Assembly (NCBI GenBank): GCA_036268055.1
Contig: DATAUW010000011.1
Span: 62,001-126,000 of the forward strand
Length of the DNA stretch: 64,000 nucleotides
Origin: Verrucomicrobiia bacterium
Lineage (GTDB): Bacteria > Verrucomicrobiota > Verrucomicrobiia > Limisphaerales > Pedosphaeraceae
Reading direction: 5' to 3'
Made by a program: the position numbers and the translations under genes. Under the pieces are notes generated by a model. The model was not told where the DNA came from. It did not search any database and worked only from the letters and a program-made list of their open reading frames with translations. Below are positions 1 to 8,874 of the stretch, one piece after another; positions within the stretch are counted from its first letter, which is position 1; each line of letters opens with the position of its first letter.

Positions 1-1533
1 ATCATGATGAACATCCTGTTCGGCGCGGCTTCGATGGTCGGGTTTTTCGCGCCAGCGGCTTCGCAGGGGCCGATTGGTCTTTATGCGGTCAGGCCAAAAA
101 TCGCGTTCGTCGCCAGCGATATTGCCGATGCCAGATCGCTGGCGGCAAAGTTGTACGGAGATACCAATGCCGTCACGACGAATCTTTCGTTCTACATCCG
201 CTTGCATCTTCCGCAAACCAATCTTGATTTTCTCGCCGCCAGCCTCGGAACCAATGAAGTTTCGACCAACCTTTCCCGGGTGCTCGCCACGGATTTGAAT
301 TACGCTATCAGCGGCCCGCCGATTTACGATACCAACCGCTTTGCGAAGGTGCCGCTCTCGCGCGGCGCGACCAACCTGCTTGCGAGCGAACCCACCGGCG
401 CGAACTTGGTCTGGCTGAATCATACTTTGCTCGACGAGGCTTATCCGCAGGAAATCAAAAAGCTTAACCACTGGCTGGTGCATATTCCGTTTTTCCATGT
501 GCAATTATTTTTGGGATTGCTCTGGCTGTTCGTGGCGATTCGCGGGATTGACGGTTATCTCCAGGCTTTCGGCGCGCCGGGCATGATCCGCATCAATACC
601 GCGTGGTTCGCGCAGCGCGAGCGTGGAAGGTTCGCGGGTATTTTCGGCTTCATGATCAACCTCGGGCGCTTTGGGATTTTTAATTTGGGTCCGGCGTTGC
701 TCGCGGGTTTTACATTTTTGTGGATGTGGCGCATTCCGCCGCTGCATTGGCGATGGCTGTTTTGGGTTCCGTCGGGCATTTGCGCGATCGTGGCGGTCGG
801 CATGGCGTTGACGGTGAAAGAGACGCCTGAAGCCGCCGGTTTTCATAATACCAAAGCCGCCGAACCGCCACCGGCGACGAACGAAGTTGAACCCACCTTC
901 AGCCAGTTGCTTTGGAAAATCATCACGCACCCGACGATCTGGTTTGTGGCCTGCGCTTACGCTTGCACCGGCGCAGTGCGGCAGGCGGTGGACTTGTGGT
1001 TCCCGCGTTACATGCAGGACATGTATCATATGAATCTCAGCTCCGAAAAATTTCAGTGGCTGGGTTTTCTTATACCGTTCGTGGCCTCGGCGGGCTCGCT
1101 GACGTCGGGTTATGTGTCGGATATTTTCTTCAAGGGCCGCCGCGCGCCAGTGGCGGCGGGAATTTATTTTCTCGAAACCGCGCTCATCCTGCTCGCGGCG
1201 CAATTTCATTCCGTCAATGCCGCCATCACCTCGCTGGTGTTGATCTCGCTCACGGCGAATTCCACGCATTCCATTCTCGGCACGGCGGCGGCGATGGACA
1301 TCGGCGGGCGCAAGAATTCGGGGTTCGTGTCCGGCGTGATTGATTCGTTTCAATATCTGGGCGGCAGTCTAGCGGGTTATGTTTTGGGCAAGCTGCTCGA
1401 CCGCAGTTTGGGGAATTATTTTTATTTCATGGCGCCATTCGGATTGATCGGCGGAATCCTGATGGTGTTCATTCGCGGCACGGTGAAACCGAAAACCCCG
1501 CCGCCCGCCCCGGAGATTTCACCCACAAAATAA
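1..1533 (+). CDS. MFS transporter, organophosphate:phosphate antiporter-like (5' end outside window)
   Basis: Inner-membrane secondary transporter of the major facilitator superfamily. The part from about residue 160 onwards carries successive hydrophobic segments and the loop YLQAFGAPGMIRINTAWFAQ, followed by ERGRFAGIFGF, which resembles GlpT/UhpT-type organophosphate or hexuronate carriers. The reading frame is open to the first base, and the first ATG (position 4) falls inside a hydrophobic segment, so the true start probably lies upstream. A hydrophilic stretch of about 110 residues (roughly 35-150) separates the first visible membrane segment from the next, longer than the usual loop. 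The C-terminus ends in a Pro-rich tail. Substrate cannot be told from sequence. The family is fairly sure; the exact subfamily is not. Confidence 0.8.
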   Translation: MMMNILFGAASMVGFFAPAASQGPIGLYAVRPKIAFVASDIADARSLAAKLYGDTNAVTTNLSFYIRLHLPQTNLDFLAASLGTNEVSTNLSRVLATDLNYAISGPPIYDTNRFAKVPLSRGATNLLASEPTGANLVWLNHTLLDEAYPQEIKKLNHWLVHIPFFHVQLFLGLLWLFVAIRGIDGYLQAFGAPGMIRINTAWFAQRERGRFAGIFGFMINLGRFGIFNLGPALLAGFTFLWMWRIPPLHWRWLFWVPSGICAIVAVGMALTVKETPEAAGFHNTKAAEPPPATNEVEPTFSQLLWKIITHPTIWFVACAYACTGAVRQAVDLWFPRYMQDMYHMNLSSEKFQWLGFLIPFVASAGSLTSGYVSDIFFKGRRAPVAAGIYFLETALILLAAQFHSVNAAITSLVLISLTANSTHSILGTAAAMDIGGRKNSGFVSGVIDSFQYLGGSLAGYVLGKLLDRSLGNYFYFMAPFGLIGGILMVFIRGTVKPKTPPPAPEISPTK

Positions 1534-1542
1534 GCTCAACTG

Positions 1543-1551
1543 TGCTATAAT
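1543..1551 (+). promoter_or_regulatory. Extended -10 promoter candidate before the prepilin-like gene
   Basis: TGCTATAAT is a perfect extended -10 element, 40 bases before the ATG at 1591 and just after the stop of the MFS gene. No good -35 hexamer is seen at 16-18 bases upstream, which extended -10 promoters often lack. Confidence 0.45.
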
Positions 1552-1590
1552 AAACCAACGCCGATAGGTCTTGCGACTAGACAACTGTTT

Positions 1591-2460
1591 ATGAAACCTA
1601 ACACCAAACTCAACGCTGCGTTCACCCTGATCGAGTTACTCGTGGTGATCGCCATCATCGCAATCCTCGCGGGACTTTTGCTGCCCGCGCTCGCCCGCGC
1701 GAAGGCGAAGGCGCAACAGATTAATTGTGTTTCCAATTTGAAGCAGTGGGCATTGGCGGAAGCTATCTATGCTTCGGATAATAATGATGGCATTCCTCGC
1801 GATGGTTTCGGAAGTTCCAGTTCTCAGTGGCTGACTGGCAGTGGCGATATCAACGGCAGCGGTACACCGGATGATACGGCGGGTTGGTTTAATTTGCTTC
1901 CGCCGAATATCGCTTCGCCGACTTTGACTTATTTTTTCCATCAGCCGCAATCGGATCCGCGGCAGAAATATCCTTTTCCGGGGAATGGCATTAGCAAGAT
2001 TTGGTTGTGCCCATCGGCGCAGATGGATGGTACTGGTTTCGCAGTGCTTTCGACGGGTGGCGCTCACGGCGGCAAGGGTGGTTTTTTCAGCATGGATTTC
2101 AATTTGGATTTGAAAAGAAAGACCGTGGCAGATTCCGGAACCGACAGCGTTTACGCCTATCCGAACATGCCGAGAATTTCCAACCTGCCGAAACCTTCGG
2201 CGACGGTGCTGTTCTTTGATTGTGCCTTCAGCCCAACTAAAGAAGTGGTCAATGGCTCTCCACAATTTAATTCAGAGAATCCGGCGAACCGTTGGAAGAA
2301 CATCGCCAACCGCCACACTGGCGGCACGGTGATCGCATTCCTCGATGCGCATGCGTCGTATTACAAAATCCAAGCGGTAACAAATAATCCTTCCAATGCA
2401 ACCGAGCCGCTCAATCCAGAAATTATCTGGAACCCGACTTATCGGGCGACAGTAAATTGA
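1591..2460 (+). CDS. Prepilin-type N-terminal domain protein (type II secretion pseudopilin-like)
   Basis: Exported pilin-like protein of 289 residues. Residues 10-33 form the class III signal [18 protein letters not shown], in which a prepilin peptidase (PilD/GspO) would cut before the Phe and methylate it. This is followed by [11 protein letters not shown] and [16 protein letters not shown], the usual start of the Verrucomicrobia/Planctomycetes pseudopilin families. A C-terminal H-x9-D motif ([12 protein letters not shown]) matches the H-X9-DG signature of these families, with Ala in place of Gly. The start ATG sits 40 bases after a strong extended -10 element. These proteins occur in many copies per genome and their individual roles are unknown. 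A second one is found at 38274. Confidence 0.9.
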   Translation: MKPNTKLNAAFTLIELLVVIAIIAILAGLLLPALARAKAKAQQINCVSNLKQWALAEAIYASDNNDGIPRDGFGSSSSQWLTGSGDINGSGTPDDTAGWFNLLPPNIASPTLTYFFHQPQSDPRQKYPFPGNGISKIWLCPSAQMDGTGFAVLSTGGAHGGKGGFFSMDFNLDLKRKTVADSGTDSVYAYPNMPRISNLPKPSATVLFFDCAFSPTKEVVNGSPQFNSENPANRWKNIANRHTGGTVIAFLDAHASYYKIQAVTNNPSNATEPLNPEIIWNPTYRATVN

Positions 2461-2519
2461 AGGCGCGTTTCATTGGCAGTATTGACGCGAAGTAGTATCG
2501 CGGCAATCCTGTCGAGACG

Positions 2520-3485
2520 ATGTTTGTATTCATCATCAAACGCCTGCTGCATCTGATCCCGATTTTGCTGGGCGTTTCGTTGCTGACTTTCCTGCTCATG
2601 GCGCTCACGCCGGGCGATTACTACACGCAGCTTTCTCAAAATCCGCAGGTCTCGCCGGAGACGCTCGCGCGGTTGCGCGCCGAGCAGCATCTCGACCGGC
2701 CGTGGTATGTCCAATACGGTTACTGGCTGAAAAATGCCGCGCATGGCGACCTGGGTTATTCCGTCGCTTACAAAGTTCCCGCGAGCCAGCTTATCATGTC
2801 GCGGTTGTGGAACACGTTTGTGCTTTCGCTCGGCGCGACGATTCTGGCGTGGGGCGTGGCGGTTCCGCTGGGGATTTGGGCGGCGGTGAAAAAAGATTCG
2901 TGGGTGGACCGATTGTGTTCGTTGATCGCGTTCGTCGGGCTTTCGGTGCCGGATGTTTTGCTGGCGCTGCTGGCGTTGATGTTCGCCGCGGGAACGGGTT
3001 GGCTGCCCATCGGCGGATTGCAAAGTTCGCTTTACGATTTGATGACGCCGAGCCAGCAGTTCATGGATCGCCTGCAACACTTGATTCTACCGGTCATCGT
3101 ACTCGCCGCGAGCGATCTCGCGGGGGTGATGCGCCAGATGCGCGGTAATTTGCTCGACACGTTGCGCGCGGAATTCGTGACGACGGCGCGCGCGAAGGGA
3201 ATTTCCGAAGGCTGGGTGATTTACAAACACGTTTTGCGAAACGCCATCAATCCGCTGCTCACCATTTTTGGATATTCGCTCGCGGGATTGTTGAGCGGCG
3301 CGTTCATCGTGGAAAATATCATGGCGTGGCCGGGGCTGGGGCGGCTCACGATGGAGGCGCTGTTCGCGAAGGATTATCCGCTGGTGGTCGCGAGCGTGGT
3401 GATGGCGGCGGCGCTGCTGGTCGCGGGAAATTTCGTCGCTGATCTACTGCTCGCATGGAGCGACCCGCGCATCCGCTTGAAATAA
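2520..3485 (+). CDS. Oligopeptide/dipeptide ABC transporter permease, DppB/OppB type
   Basis: Inner-membrane permease of 321 residues for uptake of peptides or similar solutes. The N-terminus MFVFIIKRLLHLIPILLGVSLLTFLL is the standard first membrane helix of the DppB family, and PGDYY follows as in OppB. The cytoplasmic EAA loop is visible as EFVTTARAKGISEGWVIYKH, which docks onto the ATPase. About six membrane segments are expected. Its stop codon overlaps the start of the next permease (TAATG), so the two are translationally coupled. No substrate-binding protein gene is adjacent, which is unusual for this operon type. Confidence 0.93.
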   Translation: MFVFIIKRLLHLIPILLGVSLLTFLLMALTPGDYYTQLSQNPQVSPETLARLRAEQHLDRPWYVQYGYWLKNAAHGDLGYSVAYKVPASQLIMSRLWNTFVLSLGATILAWGVAVPLGIWAAVKKDSWVDRLCSLIAFVGLSVPDVLLALLALMFAAGTGWLPIGGLQSSLYDLMTPSQQFMDRLQHLILPVIVLAASDLAGVMRQMRGNLLDTLRAEFVTTARAKGISEGWVIYKHVLRNAINPLLTIFGYSLAGLLSGAFIVENIMAWPGLGRLTMEALFAKDYPLVVASVVMAAALLVAGNFVADLLLAWSDPRIRLK

Positions 3486-4588
3486 TGGAAACCTCGCCCG
3501 AAAATGCGGACGCGGAATTGCTCGCCCAAAGCGGAGCGGGAATGGAATCGCCGTGGCGCGTTTTCTGGCAGCGGCTTCGGCATCAGCGCATCGCGATTTT
3601 CGGCGGAATTGTGCTGGTGATTTTGTATCTGGCGTCGCTCTTCGCGGGTTTTATTGCGCCGTATAGTTTTGAACATTACGACCGCGACCGTATTTTTCAC
3701 CGGCCCACGGCGTTGCGCTGGGAAGGCTTGCGTCCGGCGGTGCAGGGTTACAAAGCGGGCGTCGGTTCTTTCAAATATGAGATGGTGAAGGGTGATGTCG
3801 CGCCGATCCGGTTTTTTGTTTTGGGCGACGCTTATAAATTATTTGGTTTCATTCCGATGCACTGGCATTTGTTCGGGCCGTCGGACGAAAATCATCCGGT
3901 GTATTTTTTTGGCACGGACCAATTCGGGCGCGATATTTTTTCGCGGCTGTTGTATGGCTCGCAGATTTCGCTTTCGATCGGGCTGGTGGGCATCGTGATT
4001 CGCTTTGGGCTGGGCATGATCGTGGGGGGCATCTCGGGTTACTTCGGCGGCATGACGGACTCGATCATCATGCGCGTGTGCGAATTGATCATGTCCATCC
4101 CGGCGTTGTATCTGATCATGTCGTTGCGCGCGACGTTTCCGGCGAGCTTGAGTTCAGGGCAGGTGTATTTGTTGATCATCGCGATACTGAGTTTGATCGG
4201 CTGGGCGAGTTCTGCGCGCGTGATCCGCGGGATGGCGCTCTCGCTGCGCGAAAGGCCGTTCGTGCTCGCGGCGCGGACGATGGGGCTGAGCGATTTTCGC
4301 GTGGTGATGCGCCACATTTTGCCGGGGACATTTTCTTATGTGATCGTAGCGGCGACGTTGAGCGTGCCGTATTATATCCTGGGCGAGGTGGTGTTGAGTT
4401 TTCTCGGCGTGGGCATCCAGGAGCCGACGGCGAGCTGGGGCATCATGCTCAACGCCGCGCAAAATCCCGAGTATCTGACGAATTATCCGTGGCTGCTCGC
4501 GCCGGGTGTGGCGATATTTATTACCGTTCTGGCTTTCAACTTTCTCGGCGATGGGTTAAGAGACGCGGCGGACACGAAGTCAAAATGA
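3485..4588 (+). CDS. Oligopeptide/dipeptide ABC transporter permease, DppC/OppC type
   Basis: Second permease of the peptide transporter, 367 residues from the ATG at 3485. That ATG shares its A with the TAA stop of the upstream permease and is preferred over an in-frame start 30 bases earlier, inside that gene. The N-terminal cytoplasmic tail and first membrane helix (OppC_N) are followed by an extended periplasmic stretch of about 110 residues, then FFGTDQFGRDIFSRLLYGSQ, a family hallmark. The EAA loop reads VLAARTMGLSDFRVVMRHILPG. The long periplasmic insert recalls OppC/YejE rather than DppC. It should pair with the 2520 permease and the two ATPases downstream. Confidence 0.92.
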   Translation: METSPENADAELLAQSGAGMESPWRVFWQRLRHQRIAIFGGIVLVILYLASLFAGFIAPYSFEHYDRDRIFHRPTALRWEGLRPAVQGYKAGVGSFKYEMVKGDVAPIRFFVLGDAYKLFGFIPMHWHLFGPSDENHPVYFFGTDQFGRDIFSRLLYGSQISLSIGLVGIVIRFGLGMIVGGISGYFGGMTDSIIMRVCELIMSIPALYLIMSLRATFPASLSSGQVYLLIIAILSLIGWASSARVIRGMALSLRERPFVLAARTMGLSDFRVVMRHILPGTFSYVIVAATLSVPYYILGEVVLSFLGVGIQEPTASWGIMLNAAQNPEYLTNYPWLLAPGVAIFITVLAFNFLGDGLRDAADTKSK

Positions 4589-4615
4589 ACGGCAGCCGGG
4601 GCGAACCAGAATTTT

Positions 4616-5578
4616 ATGGCGCTACTCGAAATCAAAAATCTGAAGCTCGATTTCATCGCGGGCGACCGCAGCCTGCGCGCGGTGGATGATGTCTCGATCA
4701 CGATTGATGCGGGCGAAACGGTCACGCTGGTCGGCGAGAGTGGTTGTGGGAAAAGCGTGACGGCGCTGTCCATCGCGCGATTGGTGCCATCGCCACCGGC
4801 AAAATACGTAGGCGGACAAATTTTGCTCAATGGCCGGGACGTGTTGCAGATGTCGAAGACTGATTTGCGCGGCATTCGCGGGGGCGTGGTGAGTTATGTT
4901 TTTCAGGACCCGAGCGCATCGTTGAACCCGGTGTTTCGCGTGGGCAACCAGATCAAGGAATCGCTCAAGCTGCATCGGCCGGCGAAAGCGACGAATGAGG
5001 AAGTCATTCGGCTGCTCAAACTTGTGGGCATTCCCGCGCCGGAATCGCGTATCAAGGATTATCCGCACCAGATGTCGGGCGGCATGCAGCAGCGGGTGAT
5101 GATCGCGATGGCGCTGGCGAGCGAGCCGAAGCTGCTGGTGGCGGATGAACCGACGACGGCGCTGGACGTGACGATCCAGGCGCAGATTTTGGATTTGTTG
5201 CTCGACCTGAAAAAGCGTTTGGGCATGAGCATCCTGCTCATCACGCACAATTTGGGAATCGTGGGAGACATTGCCGACCGCGTGGCGGTGATGTACGCGG
5301 GACAGGTAGTGGAGATGTCGCCGGCGCTGGAGTTGTTGAAGCGGCCGCTGCATCCCTACACGAAGGCGTTGATGAATTCGGTGCCGAAGCTGAGTGGAAA
5401 CATGCAGCGGCTGACGGCGATTCCGGGCAACGTGCCGAGCCTGGGAAATTTTCCGCCCGGCTGCCGATTTTTTCCGCGCTGCCCGAGCGCGCATCCCGAA
5501 TGCGCAACGACGGCGCCGCAACTGATCGAAGTGGAACCGAGTCGGTGGGTGCGGTGTCTTTATGCGAAGGAATTATAA
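4616..5578 (+). CDS. Oligopeptide/dipeptide ABC transporter ATP-binding protein, DppD/OppD type
   Basis: Cytoplasmic ATPase of 320 residues that powers the peptide permeases. Walker A is GESGCGKS (about residues 39-46), the ABC signature is MSGGMQQR, and Walker B is [12 protein letters not shown]. The C-terminal oligopeptide-transporter domain carries [12 protein letters not shown] and the cysteine cluster [15 protein letters not shown], which in this family can hold an iron-sulphur cluster. It begins 27 bases after the OppC-type permease. Unlike the usual arrangement, the partner ATPase is not immediately downstream: 475 bases with two small ORFs intervene. Confidence 0.93.
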   Translation: MALLEIKNLKLDFIAGDRSLRAVDDVSITIDAGETVTLVGESGCGKSVTALSIARLVPSPPAKYVGGQILLNGRDVLQMSKTDLRGIRGGVVSYVFQDPSASLNPVFRVGNQIKESLKLHRPAKATNEEVIRLLKLVGIPAPESRIKDYPHQMSGGMQQRVMIAMALASEPKLLVADEPTTALDVTIQAQILDLLLDLKKRLGMSILLITHNLGIVGDIADRVAVMYAGQVVEMSPALELLKRPLHPYTKALMNSVPKLSGNMQRLTAIPGNVPSLGNFPPGCRFFPRCPSAHPECATTAPQLIEVEPSRWVRCLYAKEL

Positions 5579-5595
5579 ACCAAAACGGATAAATT

Positions 5596-5793
5596 ATGGG
5601 ACGCATTCAGATTCCAGATAATCCGGGTCACTTTCGTGTGATTACATCTTATGCTGGCACACCGCTCGTCCTTAACGACAAGACTGGGAAGAAACGGATA
5701 TCAATACCATGCAAAACAATGGAACAAGCGAACGAACTTTGTCGGCGGCTCAATTCTGGAGAACATGATGGACAAGTGTATTCCCAATCTTAA
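5596..5793 (+). CDS. Small hypothetical protein between the two transporter ATPases
   Basis: A 65-residue ORF starting 17 bases after the OppD-type gene. I do not recognise a family. The sequence has no signal peptide or membrane segment. It is moderately charged and contains KTGKKRISIPCKTMEQANELCRRL, whose second half looks like a short amphipathic helix. It might be the partner of the HicB-like protein encoded 40 bases downstream, but it lacks the GSH-type motif of HicA toxins and is not obviously a double-stranded-RNA-binding fold. Coding is plausible because the frame is fully open and the base use fits, but it is not certain. Confidence 0.45.
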   Translation: MGRIQIPDNPGHFRVITSYAGTPLVLNDKTGKKRISIPCKTMEQANELCRRLNSGEHDGQVYSQS

Positions 5794-5833
5794 TGAAAAG
5801 CAGTCGCCATAAAATCGAGCTGTAACCGCTGCC

Positions 5834-6028
5834 ATGCACGAAATCATTTTTTCCCTTTTCCTTTGTCGAGAGACGGGCGGCTACGTTGCGCGATGGGACG
5901 ATCCCAAAGGTGGCGGAATCACTACGCAAGGTGATTCGTTATCAGAACTGCATGCGATGATACGGGATGCGATGGCTGGATATTTTGAATTGATCGAATT
6001 GCCCGCATTCCGTTTGCGTTTCTCTTAG
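5834..6028 (+). CDS. HicB-like (UPF0150-type) small protein, lone antitoxin homologue
   Basis: A 64-residue protein. The opening MHEIIFSLFLCRETGGYVARW and the later TQGDSLSELHAMIRDAMAGYFE match the N-terminal partial RNase-H-like fold of the HicB antitoxin family, where the pattern is GGY-A then TQGxTLEEL-xM-xDA-xxYF. Related single-domain proteins are often mislabelled 2-oxoisovalerate dehydrogenase. There is no DNA-binding tail. A HicA toxin would normally sit beside it, but none is seen. It lies between the two ATPase genes of a peptide transporter, an odd place for a toxin-antitoxin remnant. Family assignment is by motif only. Confidence 0.6.
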   Translation: MHEIIFSLFLCRETGGYVARWDDPKGGGITTQGDSLSELHAMIRDAMAGYFELIELPAFRLRFS

Positions 6029-6053
6029 TTTATAATTGTTTAACCGCACACTA

Positions 6054-7022
6054 ATGAACCTGCTCGAAGTCAAAAATCTTAAAGTGCATTTTCCGGTGAA
6101 GCACGGGTTGTTCAGCCGCGTGAAGGCGCAGGTGAAGGCGGTGGATGATGTGAGTTTCGCGATCAAGCCGGGCGAGACGCTGGGGCTGGTCGGTGAGAGT
6201 GGTTGCGGCAAGACGACGCTGGGGCGCGCGATTGTGAAGTTGGTTGAGCCGACGGCGGGGAGTATTTTGTTCGAGGGCGAGGACATCGCAAAGTTGAGCG
6301 GCGCGGAATTGCGCAAACGCCGGCGGAAGTTCCAGATGATTTTTCAGGACCCGTACGGTTCGCTGAATCCGCGCATGACGGTCGGGCAAATCATTGGCGA
6401 GGCCATTGACATTCATCATTTGGCCGAGAGCAGTTCGGCGCGGCAGAAACGGATCGTGGAATTATTGCGCGCGGTGGGGCTTGACCCTTCGCATGCGCAA
6501 CGCTATCCGCACGAATTCAGCGGCGGCCAGCGCCAGCGCATCGGCATCGCCCGCGCGCTCGCGGTGGAACCGAAGTTGATCGTGTGCGATGAGCCGGTGA
6601 GCGCGCTCGACGTTTCGGTGCAGGCGCAAATCATCAATCTGTTGCAGGATTTACAGCAGAAGATGGGCATCGCGTATCTGTTCATCGCGCATGATCTGGC
6701 GGTGGTCGAGCACATCAGCCAGCGCGTGATGGTGATGTATCTTGGCAAGGTGGTGGAACTCGCCGAGGAGCGCGCGATCATCGGTTTCCCGAAACATCCT
6801 TATACGCAGGCGCTGATCTCGGCGGTGCCGGAAGTGGACCCGAGTTCGAAGCGCAAACGCATCGTCTTGCCGGGGGATGTGCCTTCGCCGATTGATCCAC
6901 CGCCGGGTTGCCCGTTTCATCCGCGTTGCCCGATTGCGGAATTTCCGCGATGCAAGGTCGAAGTGCCGGCATTGCGTGAGATCACGCCGGGGCATTGGGC
7001 GGCGTGTCATTTTGCGAAGTGA
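6054..7022 (+). CDS. Oligopeptide/dipeptide ABC transporter ATP-binding protein, DppF/OppF type
   Basis: Second ATPase of the peptide transporter, 322 residues from the ATG at 6054; a TTG 18 bases upstream is less likely. Walker A is GESGCGKT, the signature [16 protein letters not shown], and Walker [13 protein letters not shown]. The C-terminal domain has [16 protein letters not shown] and the cysteine cluster [15 protein letters not shown], as in OppF/DppF. It would form a heterodimer with the 4616 ATPase under the two permeases. It lies 25 bases after the HicB-like gene and is probably transcribed with it. Confidence 0.93.
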   Translation: MNLLEVKNLKVHFPVKHGLFSRVKAQVKAVDDVSFAIKPGETLGLVGESGCGKTTLGRAIVKLVEPTAGSILFEGEDIAKLSGAELRKRRRKFQMIFQDPYGSLNPRMTVGQIIGEAIDIHHLAESSSARQKRIVELLRAVGLDPSHAQRYPHEFSGGQRQRIGIARALAVEPKLIVCDEPVSALDVSVQAQIINLLQDLQQKMGIAYLFIAHDLAVVEHISQRVMVMYLGKVVELAEERAIIGFPKHPYTQALISAVPEVDPSSKRKRIVLPGDVPSPIDPPPGCPFHPRCPIAEFPRCKVEVPALREITPGHWAACHFAK

Positions 7023-7099
7023 AGAGGATGCAGCGGGAATCGTGGTTTCAAGACGTTGGAGCAGGCTTGGGTTCTGTTGAAATGGGTTGGCTGGTTTGA

Positions 7100-7125
7100 C
7101 GCAGAGGCGCAGAGGCGCAGAGGGG
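7100..7125 (+). repeat. Short tandem repeat, unit GCAGAGGC
   Basis: Three imperfect units of GCAGAGGC in the 247-base gap after the OppF-type gene. Similar degenerate GC-rich tandem motifs occur at 12037-12075. Confidence 0.6.
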
Positions 7126-7217
7126 AAAGGGATTGGCAGGCACTGATGGGAAGGCTTTTGAAAGGAGGTGAGAGAGAGAAATTCGATACGCTCGGTACAT
7201 GGCGGTTTTGAGTGTGG

Positions 7218-7245
7218 TTGCCGAGTTTTGGGGAGGTGTTATATT
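7218..7245 (+). promoter_or_regulatory. Sigma-70-like promoter candidate
   Basis: TTGCCG, a 16-base spacer and TATATT, with the -10 ending 24 bases before the ATG at 7270. Found by eye only. Confidence 0.4.
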
Positions 7246-7269
7246 TAGGTATAAGAGAAAGAGTTGTTT

Positions 7270-8172
7270 ATGAAAACCCTAAGATCTTCACGTTTTGCGC
7301 AAAGGATTTTCCTCGTGGCTGCGCTGGCGCTTACGCCGCTCGTGACGTTGAATGCGGCGAATACTCCGCCGCCCGCCGTTGCGCCAAATCCTTTAGCCAC
7401 CGCCAAACTTTCTGCGTCGGCGCGCGAGGTTGTGCGCATGGTTTCCTCGGGTGTGCCAGATGATGTGGTCAAGGCGTATGTGGAAAGTTATCCGTCGGCT
7501 TTTAATTTGAACGCGGATAATATTATTGCGATGCAAGGGGTGGGTGTTTCTTCGGCGGTGATGACGGGGATGCTCAATCACGATAAGACGCTACGCGAAA
7601 ATATGGGTCTGTACGCTTCGACCATGCAACCGCCGATGCAGCCGTCCGCGACGGCGCCGTATCCGAGCGTGGCGCAACCGGCGGATACGAGTTACGGCGA
7701 TGACACGGATTATTATGGCGCGCTCGCGCCGTACGGAAATTGGAATTACATGGATGGCTATGGCTGGGGATGGCAGCCTTATTCGACTTTGGGGTTCGAT
7801 GCTTATCCGTGGGGAATTTTAGGCTTCGGCGGGTGGTGTAATTTTCCGGGACGCGGCTGGTGCTGGTTTCCGAATTCGCGCTTTAGAAGTTTCAATCGTT
7901 TCGGCGCGTTCGCGGGAAATCGTTTTGGCGGAAGATTTGATGGACGTTTCAACACCGGCTTTCGCGGAAACGTGGGGGTGGGAATTAATCGCGGATTCAC
8001 GGTGAATCGCGCGACGGGTTTTCGCGGGTTTACTCCGACGGTAAATCGGTTTGGTTCGGGCGGTGCATTTTCAGGCACGCGAATTGGCGGTGGAGTGCAT
8101 TCGTTCGGTGGAGGAGGCCATTCGTTTGGCGGTGGTGGTGGAGCGCGAGGTGGTGGCGGCGGGCATCGTTAA
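7270..8172 (+). CDS. Exported glycine/tryptophan-rich protein, DUF6600-like
   Basis: A 300-residue exported protein. The ATG at 7270 gives a clear signal peptide (MKTLRSSRFAQRIFLVAALA, cut near LNAAN). Residues about 30-115 form a helical region. Then YYGALAPYGNWNYMDGYGWG and GWQPYSTLG, with GRGWCWFP, resemble the Trp-rich repeats of DUF6600 proteins, which carry 'LAPYGxW...GYGWxWxP'. The last 100 residues are rich in Phe, Arg and Gly (SFNRFG, GGRFDGRF), and the protein ends in a Gly-His run. Function is unknown; a cell-envelope or matrix role is only a guess. A promoter-like sequence lies directly upstream. Confidence 0.75.
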   Translation: MKTLRSSRFAQRIFLVAALALTPLVTLNAANTPPPAVAPNPLATAKLSASAREVVRMVSSGVPDDVVKAYVESYPSAFNLNADNIIAMQGVGVSSAVMTGMLNHDKTLRENMGLYASTMQPPMQPSATAPYPSVAQPADTSYGDDTDYYGALAPYGNWNYMDGYGWGWQPYSTLGFDAYPWGILGFGGWCNFPGRGWCWFPNSRFRSFNRFGAFAGNRFGGRFDGRFNTGFRGNVGVGINRGFTVNRATGFRGFTPTVNRFGSGGAFSGTRIGGGVHSFGGGGHSFGGGGGARGGGGGHR

Positions 8173-8295
8173 GAATTTTTTAGTTCACGTCGTGGGGCAG
8201 GAATTGAGTGTTGGGTTTGGGGTGGATAAGGAGTGCGTTCGATGGCAGGGAAGTTTTTTTTCCTCCCTGCGGGACTGCGGTGGCACACAAAACCC

Positions 8296-8829
8296 CTACC
8301 CTTTTCCCAACGCCTTGTAAAACAGCGTGACCGAACAAAACCTTCCGTCCGGCCACAGCCCATAGTCGGGAATCTCGCCGCAGCGTTGCCAGCCGTGACG
8401 CGCGTAAAGCCGTTCCGCGTCCGCGCCGGTGACCGTGTCGAGAACCAATAGAGTTTTTCCGGCGTCCAAAGCCGCTGGTTCCGCGGCGGCCAGCAACTTA
8501 GCCGCAATCCCCCGCCGCCGTGCCCGCCGATGCACCAGCATCTTCGCGATGTCGCCGCGATGCGGCTGATTCTCGGGCAGGTTCAGGATAATTTGCACAG
8601 TTCCTATGATCACGCCCGCTTTATCCTCCGCGACGATCACGATGCGTTCGCCCCGCGCCACGCTTGCGGCCACGCCTTGCCAAAAAGTGTCCGCCTTTGC
8701 GCGGTTCATCGGGTGCATGAAGCTCACCGACGCGCCGCCGTCCACGCAATCCATGAGCACGTCACCAAGTTCGCGAATCTCACGTTCGCCCAGCGATGGC
8801 AAAATCCGAATTTGAACGTCGTCCAACAT
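8296..8829 (-). CDS. GNAT family N-acetyltransferase
   Basis: Cytoplasmic acetyltransferase of 177 residues that would move an acetyl group from acetyl-CoA to an unknown amine. The ATG at 8829 is chosen because GGAGGA lies 6 bases before it; a TTG 24 bases upstream has no such site. Motif A is visible as IAKMLVHRRARRRGIAAKLL, with the R/Q-x-x-G-x-G/A pattern that binds acetyl-CoA, and GADAERLYARHGWQRCGEIP marks the C-terminal strand and helix of the fold. It sits 46 bases after pyrB on the same strand, so it is probably in the pyr transcript, although no pyrimidine link is known. Confidence 0.88.
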   Translation of the reverse strand: MLDDVQIRILPSLGEREIRELGDVLMDCVDGGASVSFMHPMNRAKADTFWQGVAASVARGERIVIVAEDKAGVIIGTVQIILNLPENQPHRGDIAKMLVHRRARRRGIAAKLLAAAEPAALDAGKTLLVLDTVTGADAERLYARHGWQRCGEIPDYGLWPDGRFCSVTLFYKALGKG

Positions 8830-8874
8830 TTCGTTCCTCCGATACCCAACCAACTCAAAACTCGCTCGGAAATT

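Noticed and set aside
7199-7273. 24-codon ORF whose TGA overlaps the ATG at 7270, with an AAAGGAGGTGA sequence at 7161-7171
   Set aside because: The strong Shine-Dalgarno-like sequence is 28 bases from the ATG, too far to serve it, and the ORF spans the promoter candidate.
8243-8270. GCAGGGA/TCCCTGC hairpin with a T-rich loop between convergent genes
   Set aside because: The T-run is inside the loop rather than after the stem, so it does not look like an intrinsic terminator.
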